64,000 nucleotides of DNA from CAVTHW01 sp963734625 (GCA_963734625.1 CAVTHW010000018.1:248001-312000); one strand, 5' to 3'; positions 18,835 through 29,273 are shown, counted from the first letter of the stretch. The notes: generated by a model from the letters alone, not told the origin. Program-made: numbers and translations.

Positions 18835-19005
18835 CTAGCGGGAATTCAGCACCCAATAGACGACATAACCCCAGGAGCAGGCGACGTGCACCACTAAAGT
18901 CTGGACAGGGGTGCTCTGGCTCAGGGAGAGCAGAGCCGCAACCGCGCAGCCGGTCAGATACAGGATGCCGTAGTTCAGCGACTCGATCCTTGAAGTTTGC
19001 CTCAT
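18835..19005 (-). CDS. Small membrane protein, 56 residues
   Basis: This short frame begins at ATG 19005 with AAAGGTGA ten bases upstream and stops at 18835. The product starts MRQTSRIESLNYGILYLT and has two hydrophobic stretches (ILYLTGCAVAALLSLS and LVVHVACSWGYVVYWVL), so it should span the membrane twice. It lies between the deacylase and folC. It is reminiscent of AtpI/Q-type small proteins but I cannot assign it. The hydrophobic pattern and ribosome site support it as real. Confidence 0.55.
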   Translation of the reverse strand: MRQTSRIESLNYGILYLTGCAVAALLSLSQSTPVQTLVVHVACSWGYVVYWVLNSR

Positions 19006-19060
19006 GCCCGATTCACCTTTGCGCGCGCGGCATTGCCCATCTTATAGCTGCGAGTGTACC

Positions 19061-20344
19061 ATGAGGCGTACCTTGTTCAACTACCCCGATTCGGTAAGTT
19101 TCCTCTACGCGCTGGGGAACGAATTCAAGACCGCCAAGCTGGGCTTGCAGAGTATCTCCGCGCTGCTCGAGTCGCTCGGGAATCCCCATCGCGCCGGCCG
19201 GTTCGCGCACGTCGCGGGAACCAACGGGAAAGGTTCGGTCTGCGCGATGATCGAGTCGGCGCTGCGCTCGTCGGGCCGGCGCACGGGCTTGTTCACGTCG
19301 CCGCACCTGGTCGAACCCACCGAACGCATTCGCGTCGCCGGCCAGCCCGTCTCGCCGGAACTCTTTGGAAACGCCTTTGACCGCGTACACCGCGAAGCCG
19401 AAAGCCTGATGGCGCGGGGCGTCATCGACAATCATCCGACTTACTTCGAGACCGTCGCCGCCATGGCTTTCCTGTTATTTCGGGACTTGAAGGCCGAGAC
19501 CGTGGCCCTGGAGGTCGGGCTGGGCGGGCGGCTCGACGCCACCAACGTGGTCCGCCCCGAGGTCTCCGTCATCACTCCCATTGACTACGACCACGAGACT
19601 TTCCTGGGCAAGAGCCTGGAGGCCATCGCGGGCGAGAAGGCGGGCATCATCAAGCCGGGCGTGCCGCTGGTGATCGGACCGCAACGGCCGGCCATCGACG
19701 CGCTGCTCGCCGGCCGGGCCGCCGAACTGGGAGCCCCCGTAGCCAGGTCCTCCGACTGGAAGGTGGAAGACCTCGACCTCGACGCCCGCGGCTCGCGGTT
19801 CACCGCAACCGGGCCGGCGCGCGTGAACGTCGAGTGTCCCCTGGCGGGCGAACACCAGGTTGCAAACGCTCTGACGGCGATCGCGGCGCTGCACGTACTG
19901 GGGACGCCCGCGGCCGCCATCGAGGAGGGCCTGCGGCAGGTGAGCTGGCCGGGCCGCCTGGAGTGCGTTTCGCGGGAACCCGAGATTATCCTCGACGGCG
20001 CCCACAATCCGGCCGGCGCCCTGACGCTGAGCCGGCACATTCAGCGCTTCTACGCCGGACGCCGCGTCTGGCTGGTGTTCGGCTCCATGCGGGACAAGGC
20101 GGTTACCGAGGTGGCCGGGATTCTCTTCCCTTTAGCGCAGGAGGTCATTTTGACGGCGCCCGCTCACCCGCGCGCGGTTCGCCCGGAGGCCCTTCGGAAT
20201 CTCGTGGATCATCCCCATATCAGGGTCGCCGCCAGCCTCGCCGAGAGCCTTGATCTGATCCGGGACGCCTCCCCGGAAGATGCGGTTTTCATCACCGGCT
20301 CCCTTTTCTTAGTAGGCGAAGCCCGGGCGCTCCTCGTAGAATAG
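19061..20344 (+). CDS. folC: Folylpolyglutamate / dihydrofolate synthase
   Basis: ATG 19061 (MRRTLFNYPDSVSFLYALG) gives 427 residues, typical for FolC. The P-loop is HVAGTNGKGSVCAM near 50. The Mur-ligase-type metal and nucleotide blocks are LEVGLGGRLDATNVV, ITPIDYDHETFLG, GEKAGIIKPG and LDGAHNPAGA. The enzyme adds glutamate to dihydropteroate and to reduced folates in the cytoplasm. The gene is followed after five bases by plsC on the same strand. Confidence 0.93.
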   Translation: MRRTLFNYPDSVSFLYALGNEFKTAKLGLQSISALLESLGNPHRAGRFAHVAGTNGKGSVCAMIESALRSSGRRTGLFTSPHLVEPTERIRVAGQPVSPELFGNAFDRVHREAESLMARGVIDNHPTYFETVAAMAFLLFRDLKAETVALEVGLGGRLDATNVVRPEVSVITPIDYDHETFLGKSLEAIAGEKAGIIKPGVPLVIGPQRPAIDALLAGRAAELGAPVARSSDWKVEDLDLDARGSRFTATGPARVNVECPLAGEHQVANALTAIAALHVLGTPAAAIEEGLRQVSWPGRLECVSREPEIILDGAHNPAGALTLSRHIQRFYAGRRVWLVFGSMRDKAVTEVAGILFPLAQEVILTAPAHPRAVRPEALRNLVDHPHIRVAASLAESLDLIRDASPEDAVFITGSLFLVGEARALLVE

Positions 20345-20349
20345 TCAGG

Positions 20350-21057
20350 GTGTCCAAACTTCGGGCATACGTTCTGATCGATCCTCTGATCGTCCTGGCG
20401 ACCGCCGTCATGGGCACGGTGTCACTGTTCGCCTCGCTGGCCGATCCGAGCGGGAAGTCGCCCCACAGGATTGCCCGCGCCTGGTCGCGAATGCTGATCT
20501 TCGTGAGCGGGATGCGAGTGCGGGTGGAAGGACTGGAGCGGATCGCGCCGGAGTCAAGCTACGTCATCGCTTCCAATCATCTGAGCCTGATGGACACGCC
20601 CCTGGTGCTGGCGCACATTCCCCTGCAATTCCGTTTCTTGGCCAAACAGGGCCTGTTCGGGATTCCGTTCATCGGCGGCCACCTGCGCCGGGCGGGCCAT
20701 ATCTCCATCCCGCGCGACGATGCCAGGGGATCGCTCAAGGCTATGACCGAGGCGGCGCGCGCCATTCGGGAGCAAGGCGTTTCGGCCCTGGTCTTCCCCG
20801 AGGGCGGGCGCAGCGAAGGGCAGCTTAAAGAGTTCAAGGAAGGCGCGGCTTACATCGCCATCAAGGCTGGAGTCCCGATCATCCCCGTGGCGATCAGGGG
20901 AACCCGCCAGGTGCTGCCCATGGGATCGGCCGTCGTCCGCCCCGGCCAGGTTCTCTTGCGCATCGGAGAGCCGATTCCGACCGCCGGGCTGCCGTTGCAG
21001 GATCGCCACCGGCTCACGGCGGAAGTCCGCGAGCGGATCGTGGCGCTGCTCGGTTAG
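20350..21057 (+). CDS. plsC: 1-acylglycerol-3-phosphate acyltransferase
   Basis: The gene starts at GTG 20350 and encodes 235 residues. An N-terminal hydrophobic segment is followed by the acyltransferase motifs NHLSLMDT (catalytic His/Asp), FRFLAKQGLFGIPFIGGHLR, FPEGGRSEGQLKEFKEGA and PIIPVAIRGT. It makes phosphatidic acid from lysophosphatidic acid at the inner face of the membrane. Its 3' end overlaps the convergent CotH gene by 44 bases. Confidence 0.9.
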   Translation: MSKLRAYVLIDPLIVLATAVMGTVSLFASLADPSGKSPHRIARAWSRMLIFVSGMRVRVEGLERIAPESSYVIASNHLSLMDTPLVLAHIPLQFRFLAKQGLFGIPFIGGHLRRAGHISIPRDDARGSLKAMTEAARAIREQGVSALVFPEGGRSEGQLKEFKEGAAYIAIKAGVPIIPVAIRGTRQVLPMGSAVVRPGQVLLRIGEPIPTAGLPLQDRHRLTAEVRERIVALLG

Positions 21058-22575
21058 CGAGACGCCCGCCAACAAGCTTCTTGATGTCCGGGTAGTTCAG
21101 CAGATACGCACGGCGCTGCTCGACGAAGGTTTTCAGGCTCATACCCGGAGCGGCAATGGGGCCGCCACCCAAGTCGGCGGTGTCAACGGTGAGTCCCTGC
21201 GTGAAGGACTCGGTGGAAAACAGTTTCCGGGCGTCGGTCTTCACGTCGGCGGCGATCAGCGCCTGGTACTGCGCGGCCAGCGGGCCGACTTTGTCCCAAT
21301 TGAGCCACTTCTCGGCGACATCGCGGAGATAGCCCAGATACCGCTCGCGCAGAGAGGGGACGGCGAGCAGCCGGTAAAGCAGAGCCTTGTTGGAATCGCT
21401 GGCGCCCGCGAAAGGATCCAGCGTGACGCTTCCCCCGCCGCCTCCGCCCCTACCGAACCCCTCCGTCGGCCGCCAGGTCTCGTTCGAATCGTAGGGCAGC
21501 ACGTGAAAGCGGCCCTTTTCGTCCTCATAGATACTGTAGTCGCTGGCGCGGGTCCAGTAGCCGTCGTTGTTGATCAGCGCCTTGTCCACGGCCAGGAAAC
21601 GCAGTGCGCCGTCAATGTCCAGTAGTGGCTCCAGCGCCTTCTCAAGCTGATCCGGCGGAGTCTGGTTCAAGACCTTGCACAAGCGAATAAGATCCGACCA
21701 CGATTTCGGGTCATCCTTACTCTTGATCTCGTAAGTACGCTGGTAAGCTAGCCGGGTCATCGCCGATGTAAGCCAGTCCACTGCGGCCATTGGGACTGCC
21801 GGGGAGCTTCCAACGTGCGCCTCCCGCCGAGCCGAAGCGCCCGTTTGGTCAGGTCGGAGTTGAACTGCTCGACGTTCGCGTAGACGCCCCAGGTCTCCCC
21901 GTTGATGACTACGCGCATGAAGTTCGCCAGCGGCGCCGGCATGTAATCGCGGGCCGCCTGCATGTAGAGCACCGAACGCAGAAAAGTCTGGTCGGCGGCC
22001 GAGTTGAGCAGGTGCAGTGTGCGATAACCGTAAAGCTGCTGCTTCTTGTTGGCGAAGTCAAACGAGAGGCTGAAAGACCGCTTGTATCCCTCCGCCACCA
22101 TGGAGTACGACGTGCTCCCGTGAAAATGGACACCCACCTCGGGGTAGGTCTTGCCGTCCACGGTAGCCTTGGCCGGCAAATCGATATCCGTGCCTTTGAA
22201 CCGGGCCAACTGCCGCTCCCAGTCGGCGTCCTCGAATTCCAGAAAAATGGTTCGCAGGACCTTGAGATCATACAATGGCTCCGAGGAGTACGACTTCACC
22301 GCGGCCGGCGACAGCTTCGGATTGTACGCTGCCGCCTGCTGCCCGGAGCCGTTCGCCGGCGAGGTGTACCCGAGATAAGCCAGCGCGGCCCTTCGTTCGG
22401 CTGCGTTGAGACGCCCGTCCCCGTCCTTGTCGAGCTGCTGAACGAGCTTGGCTTCCGTCCGCACGCCTCCAAATCCGCCCCGGCCCCCACCGCCGGGGCG
22501 CTGGGCCGATGCGGAAGCGGCCAGGCAAAGGATCGACGCCGCAAAGCCTCCAAGCCGCACGAGCGCCAGTTGCAT
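21014..22575 (-). CDS. CotH-type protein kinase with EF-hand, two frame breaks
   Basis: The frames 22575-21757 and 21790-21014 belong together, giving about 520 residues. Between about 21815 and 21745 the third frame reads WKLPGSPNGRSGLAYIGDD, so two shifts are needed. A signal peptide is followed by an EF-hand (DKDGDGRLNAAER) near 50. The CotH fold follows: VGVHFHGSTSY, GYKRSFSLSFDF, YRTLHLLNS, then INNDGYWTRASDYSIYEDEKG and the metal site PYDSNET. CotH proteins are atypical secreted or surface kinases. It is a close paralogue of the next gene and shares its VTC/DUF4956 neighbourhood. Confidence 0.8.
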
Positions 22576-22607
22576 GGTGTCCCAGACCTCTTCTCGATTT
22601 TACCGCC

Positions 22608-24224
22608 CTATGGAAGCGCTGGCGCCTTGGGGGCCGTATACTCCAGCAGGTAGGCCCGGCGCTGGTCGAGTAGGCTCTTCAAGCTCATTTCGGGGGCCGC
22701 GTTCATCCCGCCGCCGCGGCCGCGGAAACCACTGAATTCCTGCGCGGCGGCGGACTCTCCGGCGACGCCGCTGGTGAAGGCCTCGAAGGTGTCCAGCTTG
22801 CGCGTGTCGGCCTTGACGTCGGCGGCGATAAGCGCCTGGTACTGCGTCGCCAGCGGACCGATCTTATCCCACGTGAGCCACTTCTCGGAGACGTCGCGCA
22901 CATAGCCCAGGAATCGCGCGCGCAGCGAGGGCACGGCCAGAAGCCTGGAAAGCAGGGGCTTGTTCTGATCATTGGATCCCGTGAACGGATCCAACCGCGC
23001 GCCGCCTCCGCCGCCTCCGCCGCCAAATGGCCCGCCGCGGCCGCCCTCACTGGGGCGTATGGTCTCGTTCACATCGTTCGGCACTACGTGGAAACGGCCC
23101 TTTTCGTCCTCATACAGATTGAAGTCGCTGCCGCGACTATAGTAACCATCGTTATTAATGAGGGCCACATCCACCGCTAAGTACTTCAAGGCGCCGTCGA
23201 TATCCAGCAGCGGCTCCAGCGCCTTCTCCAGTTGCTCCGGCGGCGTCTGGTTCAGCACCTTGCAGAGCCGGATCAGATCCGTCCAGGACTTGGGATCGTC
23301 CTTGCTCTTGATTTCGAAGACGCGCTTGTAAGATGCCGGATCTTCTCCCAGATAGGCTAGCGGGCCGCCGCCCATGCTCACGGGAACCTTCCAGCGAACG
23401 CCTTTGGTGCTGCCGAAGAATTCCTTTGTAAAGTCGGTGTTGAACTGCTGCTCGTTCACGTAAATGCCCCAGCTCTCGCCGTTGATAACTACCCGCGCAT
23501 AATTCGCCTTCAACGCCGGAATATAGTCGCGCATGACCTGCAGATAGAGCACGACCCGCAAAAACGTGGGATCGCTCATGGAATTCAGCAGGTTAAGTGT
23601 GCGGTAGCCATACAACCGCTGGTCCGGATTGGCAAAGTCGATCGATATCCCCAGCGAGCGCTTCAATCCTTCAGGGACCGACGAGTACGAGGTGTTCCCG
23701 CGAAAATGCACACCCACGTCCGGGTAGGTCTTCCCGTCCACGGTCAGCTTCGCCGCCACCTCGACATCCGTATTGTGAAAATCGGCGAGTTCCTTTTCCC
23801 AGTCGGCCTCCTCGAACTGCAGGAAGAGGGTCCGCAGCGTTTGCATGTCGTAGAACGGCTCGCTGGAGTAGGATTTCACGTCGGCGGGCGTCAGCTTCGC
23901 CCCCGGCGTTCCACCCTGCTGGGCTCCGCCGCCGAAACCACCCCGCCCGCCGCGCCTCCCGGATGAACGGCTTGCCGCGGACTCGCGGGCGGCCTTCCGC
24001 TCCTCGGCGTTAAGCCGGCCGTCTCCGTCTTTGTCGTACTGCTGGAGCAGCTTGATCTCTTGCTGACCGGGGCCCATTCCTCCTGGACCGCCGCGGCCAC
24101 CGCGGCCTCCTCCGCCAAAACCCCCGGGCCCGAAGTCGGGAGGACCCTGCGCCAGCGCGACGGCAGCCATCGTGAGCGTTGCGGCGCCCGCAGTCAGAAA
24201 CGTGCGAAACCAATGGAGCTTCAT
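22608..24224 (-). CDS. CotH-type protein kinase with EF-hand, intact
   Basis: The gene encodes 538 residues. Order: signal peptide (LTMAAVALA), Gly/Arg-rich linker, EF-hand (DKDGDGRLNAEER) near 65, second Gly-rich linker, then the CotH domain from about 115. Key blocks are VGVHFRGNTSY, GLKRSLGISIDFAN, YGYRTLNLLNS, VVINGESWGIYVNEQQ, INNDGYYSRGSDFNLYEDEKG and VPNDVNET, where CotH kinases bind Mg-ATP. The second Asp of the usual D.D pair is Asn here and in its paralogue. A Gly run interrupts the domain near 400. It is exported and probably calcium-dependent. Confidence 0.85.
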   Translation of the reverse strand: MKLHWFRTFLTAGAATLTMAAVALAQGPPDFGPGGFGGGGRGGRGGPGGMGPGQQEIKLLQQYDKDGDGRLNAEERKAARESAASRSSGRRGGRGGFGGGAQQGGTPGAKLTPADVKSYSSEPFYDMQTLRTLFLQFEEADWEKELADFHNTDVEVAAKLTVDGKTYPDVGVHFRGNTSYSSVPEGLKRSLGISIDFANPDQRLYGYRTLNLLNSMSDPTFLRVVLYLQVMRDYIPALKANYARVVINGESWGIYVNEQQFNTDFTKEFFGSTKGVRWKVPVSMGGGPLAYLGEDPASYKRVFEIKSKDDPKSWTDLIRLCKVLNQTPPEQLEKALEPLLDIDGALKYLAVDVALINNDGYYSRGSDFNLYEDEKGRFHVVPNDVNETIRPSEGGRGGPFGGGGGGGGARLDPFTGSNDQNKPLLSRLLAVPSLRARFLGYVRDVSEKWLTWDKIGPLATQYQALIAADVKADTRKLDTFEAFTSGVAGESAAAQEFSGFRGRGGGMNAAPEMSLKSLLDQRRAYLLEYTAPKAPALP

Positions 24225-24259
24225 TTGATTCGAGACCTCCTACCCAGTTCTCGGTCTGT

Positions 24260-24946
24260 TCAATCCTGCTCGAAGCCGCGGAGCTGCCACCGAACGTCTT
24301 GAATGCCTTCGATCAGGTTCAGGCCCTTGACCATTTCCTCGGCGCTCCCGCCCTGGCGCAAACGCGTCTCGTAAACGTACTCCAGCGCCGTCCCCTGTTT
24401 CGCGGTTGAGACCGACAGCAGGTGCCGCCCAGCCAGATGAGCGTCCATAGCCGCGCCCGCCAGCGTCTCCAGATCGTGACCCAAGCCCGCCCGAACCCGC
24501 AGCAGGAAGGGAGGGTCGGCGTCATTCGGGCCCTTGGAGCGCCCGGCCATGATGAAAGCCGCCGCGCCCACCACGACGATGCCTATCCCGGCGACCCAGA
24601 GGTTGTGCGCCCCCACCGCCATGCCCACCACCACCGCAAAAATGACGTACGCCGTGTCCCTGGTATCGCGGACCACCGTCCGGAAGCGCACGATCGACAG
24701 CGCCCCCACCAGGCTGAAGGCCCGGGCCACGTTGTCCCCAATGACCTGCGTGACCATGGCGATCAACACGCAAAGCAGCACCAGGGTTGTCGGCAGCGAG
24801 CTTCCATTGCTGGAACCCTGAATTGTCCGGCGATAGAGCCAACCCACCGCTGCGCCCAACACCAAAGCGACTAGCAGCCGGACAATAACATGCACCGGAT
24901 CCGACGAGACACCGCCGGCGAAAGGGGCCGTGAAGAAATCAGGCAT
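24260..24946 (-). CDS. DUF4956 membrane protein
   Basis: ATG 24946 (MPDFFTAPFAGG) gives 228 residues. Four hydrophobic segments lie at roughly 20-40, 50-70, 90-112 and 115-135. Between them is the conserved DUF4956 block AFSLVGALSIVRFRTVVRDTRDTAYVIFAV. A cytoplasmic ferredoxin-like C-terminus follows. The start overlaps the VTC gene by eight bases. DUF4956 proteins usually accompany VTC-domain polyphosphate polymerases and CotH kinases, as here; their own function is unknown. Confidence 0.85.
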   Translation of the reverse strand: MPDFFTAPFAGGVSSDPVHVIVRLLVALVLGAAVGWLYRRTIQGSSNGSSLPTTLVLLCVLIAMVTQVIGDNVARAFSLVGALSIVRFRTVVRDTRDTAYVIFAVVVGMAVGAHNLWVAGIGIVVVGAAAFIMAGRSKGPNDADPPFLLRVRAGLGHDLETLAGAAMDAHLAGRHLLSVSTAKQGTALEYVYETRLRQGGSAEEMVKGLNLIEGIQDVRWQLRGFEQD

Positions 24947-25697
24947 TGACCGCCTCGAACTGGCGCTTCTTCTTGGACCCCTTGACGGGCGCCTCCTTCG
25001 GATAGCCCAGTGCAACGGCCGCGAAACGGTACTTGGAAATAGGAGCGGACGTCAACTGAAACTCCTCGATCAGTTCCTTGAACAACGCCGGCGCCGGGCG
25101 GATGTACTTCAGTTCAAGAATGAGGCGCCCGTCCGTGACCCGCGCGCCGTTCGCCGTGTCGTCGAAGGCCAGATCATGGAGCGGTAGCGTGCGCAGATCC
25201 TCGTCAACCGTCAAGCGGATTGTGCCGCGATCCGTCGCGGCGACACGGGCCATACGGAGATAAGTAATCTGGCAGATCGGCTTCAACGCCCGGGCCACCA
25301 GGCGCCGGTGAAACCAGAAACCGTCCCAGCCGCGCTCCGGCTCATCTTCGGCCAGACGCTCCAACTCGCCCAGAGGGACGAACGATCGGCGCTTGCCCAC
25401 CAATTCCTTGGTTCTCAGCTTACGTTCCAGGAAAGCTCCTTCGGCCAGGCCATAGCGCCGAATGCGAAGCTTGCTTCGCCCGTACGACCCCTTTCGGCGG
25501 AAGACATCGAGCTGGTCGGTGTCAAAGTACAGGCTGGTGATCCTATACGTGTCTCCCACCCCTCCGTTCGCATTCGGGTCGGGGCTCAGCCGGGCGCGGG
25601 CCCACTTGCGGATCTCCTCCGCCTGAGCCGGTTCGACCAGGAACTTGACCTCCGAGGCCAGCTTTCGGGTCTCATGAACTTCCGTCGATGGAGACAT
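24939..25697 (-). CDS. VTC-domain polyphosphate polymerase-like protein
   Basis: This 252-residue protein has the basic tunnel residues of the VTC fold: ASEVKFLV near 15, YRITSLYFDTDQLDVF, KLRIRRYG, FLERKLRTKE, a Asp/Glu pair in TVDEDLRT, and ILELKYIRPAP near the end. In yeast Vtc4 this domain makes polyphosphate from ATP on the inner side of a membrane. It forms one transcription unit with the DUF4956 gene. A Lys/Arg-rich tail ends the protein. Confidence 0.85.
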   Translation of the reverse strand: MSPSTEVHETRKLASEVKFLVEPAQAEEIRKWARARLSPDPNANGGVGDTYRITSLYFDTDQLDVFRRKGSYGRSKLRIRRYGLAEGAFLERKLRTKELVGKRRSFVPLGELERLAEDEPERGWDGFWFHRRLVARALKPICQITYLRMARVAATDRGTIRLTVDEDLRTLPLHDLAFDDTANGARVTDGRLILELKYIRPAPALFKELIEEFQLTSAPISKYRFAAVALGYPKEAPVKGSKKKRQFEAVNA

Positions 25698-25743
25698 GTC
25701 CGTTATTGAGTGGACGATACCGCCGAATCTCGTGTTACCAGTC

Positions 25744-26565
25744 TTAATGCGTCATGGCGTAGGTGACGTAGTTCACGCCCAGGCGGATTCCAAGAGCGGA
25801 CCACTTCTCGTCATAGCGCGGGTTGTCGGCGTGCTGCCAGGAGTCTCCCATGTCGTTGTTGAAGTTGATAGCGACCACGAGGCGGCCTTTCTCATCGCGA
25901 ATGCCACGCCAGTACGGCACCGCGCCGTCGTTGTTCCGGTAGGAACGGCCGTAAGCCTCCACGGACCGCCAATTCCCGATCTGATAGCGTTCCGAGAGGT
26001 CATAAACCGTGTGGAAGATCGAATCGTCGTTGGACAGTTCCTCCACCTGGCGGTCGGGGAAGATCTGTCTTAGACCCACTTCAAAGCCCTTCCACTCTTC
26101 CGCGCCAAAAAAGCTGTCGACCACCATGAACCCGCCCCGATCGAACCACTCTCGGACCTTCTTCGCCTGGTCGTCGGTGAAATTCCAGGTGGTGGGCATT
26201 GCGACGTGCAGATAGGGCCAATAAAAGATGTCGTCGTCGTCGTCCGGGTTGGTGGGCTGTTCCACGCTCCGGACGCTAACGCGGGTCAACCGGCGCAGGG
26301 CCTGCGCGAACAGGCGATCTCCCTTGGGATAGTCGATCAACTGGCCACCGCCGCCTCTCGAGAACCCGCCCATGCCTCTGGACTGGAATATCAAGCGGCC
26401 CAGAACCAGTTCCCCAGGCACCTGATAGTCGGACGGCAGTGTAGTTTGCGCTTCGCCCCGGAGCTCACGGAATGGACGCTGACCCGCAAACAGAAGCGAG
26501 AGGCCAACCAAGCCACCGGCGCCCAGCAACAGCCACCTCAAAAACCGAACTCTCCTCACGCACAC
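25744..26565 (-). CDS. DUF4159 exported protein
   Basis: The gene encodes 273 residues with an N-terminal membrane anchor or signal (LLLGAGGLVGLSLLFA). The DUF4159 domain is recognised by YWPYLHVAMPTTWNFTDDQAKKV, the RGGFMVVDSFFGAEEW block and the IFHTVYDL segment. It resembles class I glutamine amidotransferase-like folds without their catalytic Cys. The Asp run PDDDDDI near 110 is notable. The function is unknown. It is separate from the VTC gene by 46 bases. Confidence 0.75.
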   Translation of the reverse strand: MCVRRVRFLRWLLLGAGGLVGLSLLFAGQRPFRELRGEAQTTLPSDYQVPGELVLGRLIFQSRGMGGFSRGGGGQLIDYPKGDRLFAQALRRLTRVSVRSVEQPTNPDDDDDIFYWPYLHVAMPTTWNFTDDQAKKVREWFDRGGFMVVDSFFGAEEWKGFEVGLRQIFPDRQVEELSNDDSIFHTVYDLSERYQIGNWRSVEAYGRSYRNNDGAVPYWRGIRDEKGRLVVAINFNNDMGDSWQHADNPRYDEKWSALGIRLGVNYVTYAMTH

Positions 26566-26625
26566 TCCTTTATTAGACGACGACCCCGGGAGCGAGCACG
26601 GTTACCCAACTTTGGCGCCGTCGCG

Positions 26626-29210
26626 TCAGTGAAGTTCCGCCCAGCAAATCAGCCCGGGCAGAAAAGGCGACGGGAGGTCCCGGTGATAAGGCAGAACCCG
26701 CACAGTGTAGCCGTGCAGACCGCTGTCGACGCAGGCAATCGGTTCGGCCTCAAAGACCCAGCTTCCGTCGCCCGCCTGGACCACCGGCTGCATGGCCAGC
26801 GCGACTCCATTCACGATGTCGCCATCGGCGCTTAGGCTGCCCTGGTAGAGTTCCACGGCGACATCGTCGGGCGCCAGCGGCCCCAGGCGGACCCGAACCC
26901 GAGCTTGCAGGGGCTCGCCCACGGACAGCGTCGAGGGGAAGTGGTCCTCCACTTGCTCCACCCTGACCTCCCGCCAGGCCGGCGTACACGCTCCAGCCAG
27001 GCCGCCAGCGCCCGGGCGCCCGCGGCGTCGCCGGCCGCCAGCCTTTGGAAACGCTTGTGCGCCAGCAGATAGAAGTCCTCGGTGTATTCGCGCACCATGC
27101 GGTGAGTGTTGAAGTAGTGGCAGAGCGTCGCCAGCGAGGTCCGCATTCTCTCGATCCAGCGCCGTGGAAGCCGGTCAGCCCCCCGCTCGTAGAACGTTGG
27201 GACCACATCGCGCTCGAGAATGTCATAGAGCGCCTCGGCGTCCAGTTGGTCCTGGACCTTGGGATTCGGATACTCGTCCAGGGAGCCTATGGCCCAACCG
27301 ATCAGGTGCGATTCGGAATCCTCCCACGCCTCGTCCCACCAGCCGTCCCGCGTGCTCAGGTTGAGCGCGCCGTTGGCCGCCGCCTTCATGCCGCTGGTGC
27401 CGCTCGCTTCCATGGGCCGCAGCGGGGTGTTCAGCCACACATCCACCCCCTGCACCAGGTAGCGGGCGACGGACAGATCGTACTCCTCCAGAAAGACCAC
27501 CCGGCGGCGGAACTCATTCCGGCGGGCCAGCGAGACGATCTGCCGGATCAGTTCCTTGCCCTGGTCGTCACGAGGGTGGGCCTTGCCGGCAAAGATGATC
27601 TGGACCGGCCGGCCCGGATTGTTCAGAATCTTCTCCAGCCGCTCGGCGTCGCGCAGCAGCAGGGTCGCGCGCTTGTAAGTAGCGAACCGCCGCGCGAAGC
27701 CGATGGTCAGGATGTCGGGATCGAGAGCTTCCTCGGCGGCCTCGATCTCGGCCTGGGCGGCGCCCCTTTTCTCGAGCTGCGCTCGCAGCCTCCTCCGCGC
27801 GAAGGCCACCAGCCGTTCCCGCCTTCTCTCGTGGGTCCGCCAGAGCTCTTCGGCGGGGATGGTGAGGGCCCGCTTCCAAAGGCCATGGTCCACGGGCTCC
27901 TCGCGCCAGTGCGGACCCAGGTACCGGTTGTAGAGCTGGTTCATCTCGTAGGAGATCCAGGACCGGAAATGGACCCCGTTGGTGACGTGAGTGATCGGGA
28001 TCTCGTCGACCGGGACGCCGGGCCAAAGCCCCTGCCACATTTCGCGGCTCACCCGGCCGTGGAGCTTGCTGACGCCGTTGGCGGTAGCCGCCATGCGCAG
28101 CGCCAGCACGGTCATGCAGAATTCCTCTCCCTCATCGGCCGGGTTCTTCCGGCCCAACCCGAGAAACTCGCCGCGGCTCAGGCCCAGGGAGCGCGCGTAG
28201 TCGCTGAAATAGCGGTCCATCAGGCTGGGCGAAAAGTAGTCGTGCCCGGCCATGACCGGCGTATGGCCCGTGAAAACCAGGCCGCTGGAAGCCGCCACTC
28301 TGGCTTCGGCGAACGACAGGCGCTTGGTCTCCATCAGCCGCCGCACCCGCTCCAGCGCCAGGAAGGAGGAGTGGCCCTCGTTCATGTGCCAGACCCCGGG
28401 CTCCAGCCCCAGCGCTTCCAGGGCGCGGCAGCCGCCGATGCCCAGCAGGATTTCCTGCTTCAGACGCGTCTCCAGGTCGCCGCCGTAGAGCTGGTCGGTG
28501 ATGTCGCGGTCTTCGGGGCGGGGGTTGGCGGCGATGTTCGTGTCGAGCAGGTAAAGGGGAACCCGGCCCACCTGAACCAGCCACACCTGAGCGAAGACGC
28601 TGCGGCCGGCGTATTCGATCGAGATTGTCAGCGGGGACCCGTCCGGACCCGGCACCGGCGTCAGGGGCATGTTGTGGAAGTCATTGTCCAGATAGAACTC
28701 CTGCTGCCAGCCGGACTCGTTGAGGAACTGCCGGAAGTAGCCCTGCTGGTAGAGCAGCCCGATTCCCACGATCGGCACGCCCAGGTCGCTGGCCGACTTG
28801 AGATGATCGCCCGACAGGATTCCGAGACCGCCGGCGAAGATCGACAGGCATTCCGTCAGCCCGAACTCGGCCGAGAAATAGGCGACCAGGCAGTCGCAGG
28901 CCTCCTTGTGCGTGCGCTGGCACCAGCAGGACTCGCTGGTCAGGTAGGCTTCCAGTTCGCGGCTGACCCGCTCCAGGTGCGAAATGAAAGCCTCATCCTT
29001 GACGGCCTCCTCCAGGCGCCTCTGATCTACTGTGCCCAGCATGCGGACGGGGTTATGGCCGCTCGACTCCCACAGGTCGCCATCCAGGCGCCGGAACAGC
29101 TCGACCGTGTCGTGATCCCAGGCCCAACGGAGGTTGTAGGCGATCTTGCGCAACGGCTCGAGCGCGGGCGGCAGCGACGGCACCACGGCGAAGGTATGAA
29201 TGGGCTTCAT
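26626..29210 (-). CDS. glgP: Alpha-glucan phosphorylase, one frame break
   Basis: ATG 29210 follows AGGAG by six bases. The main frame continues to a shift near 26972, after which AWREVRVEQVEDHFPS and an acidic C-terminal domain lead to the stop at 26626, giving about 861 residues. This is the short alpha-glucan phosphorylase type with an N-terminal DUF3417 domain (LRKIAYNLRWAWDHDTVELF). The pyridoxal phosphate lysine is in EASGTSGMKAAANGALN. Other catalytic blocks are HMNEGHSSFLALER, FTGHTPVMAGHD and FARRFATYKRATLLL. It releases glucose-1-phosphate from glycogen. Confidence 0.92.
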
Positions 29211-29273
29211 AGCGGGCTCCTGTCCCGCCAATAACTGTACGTGCCGGAGACAGGGAAAATCAAGAGCCGGCGC

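Noticed and set aside
26834..29234. Long plus-strand open frame of 729 codons opposite glgP
   Set aside because: It is the antisense shadow of a GC-rich conserved gene and shows no domain or ribosome site.
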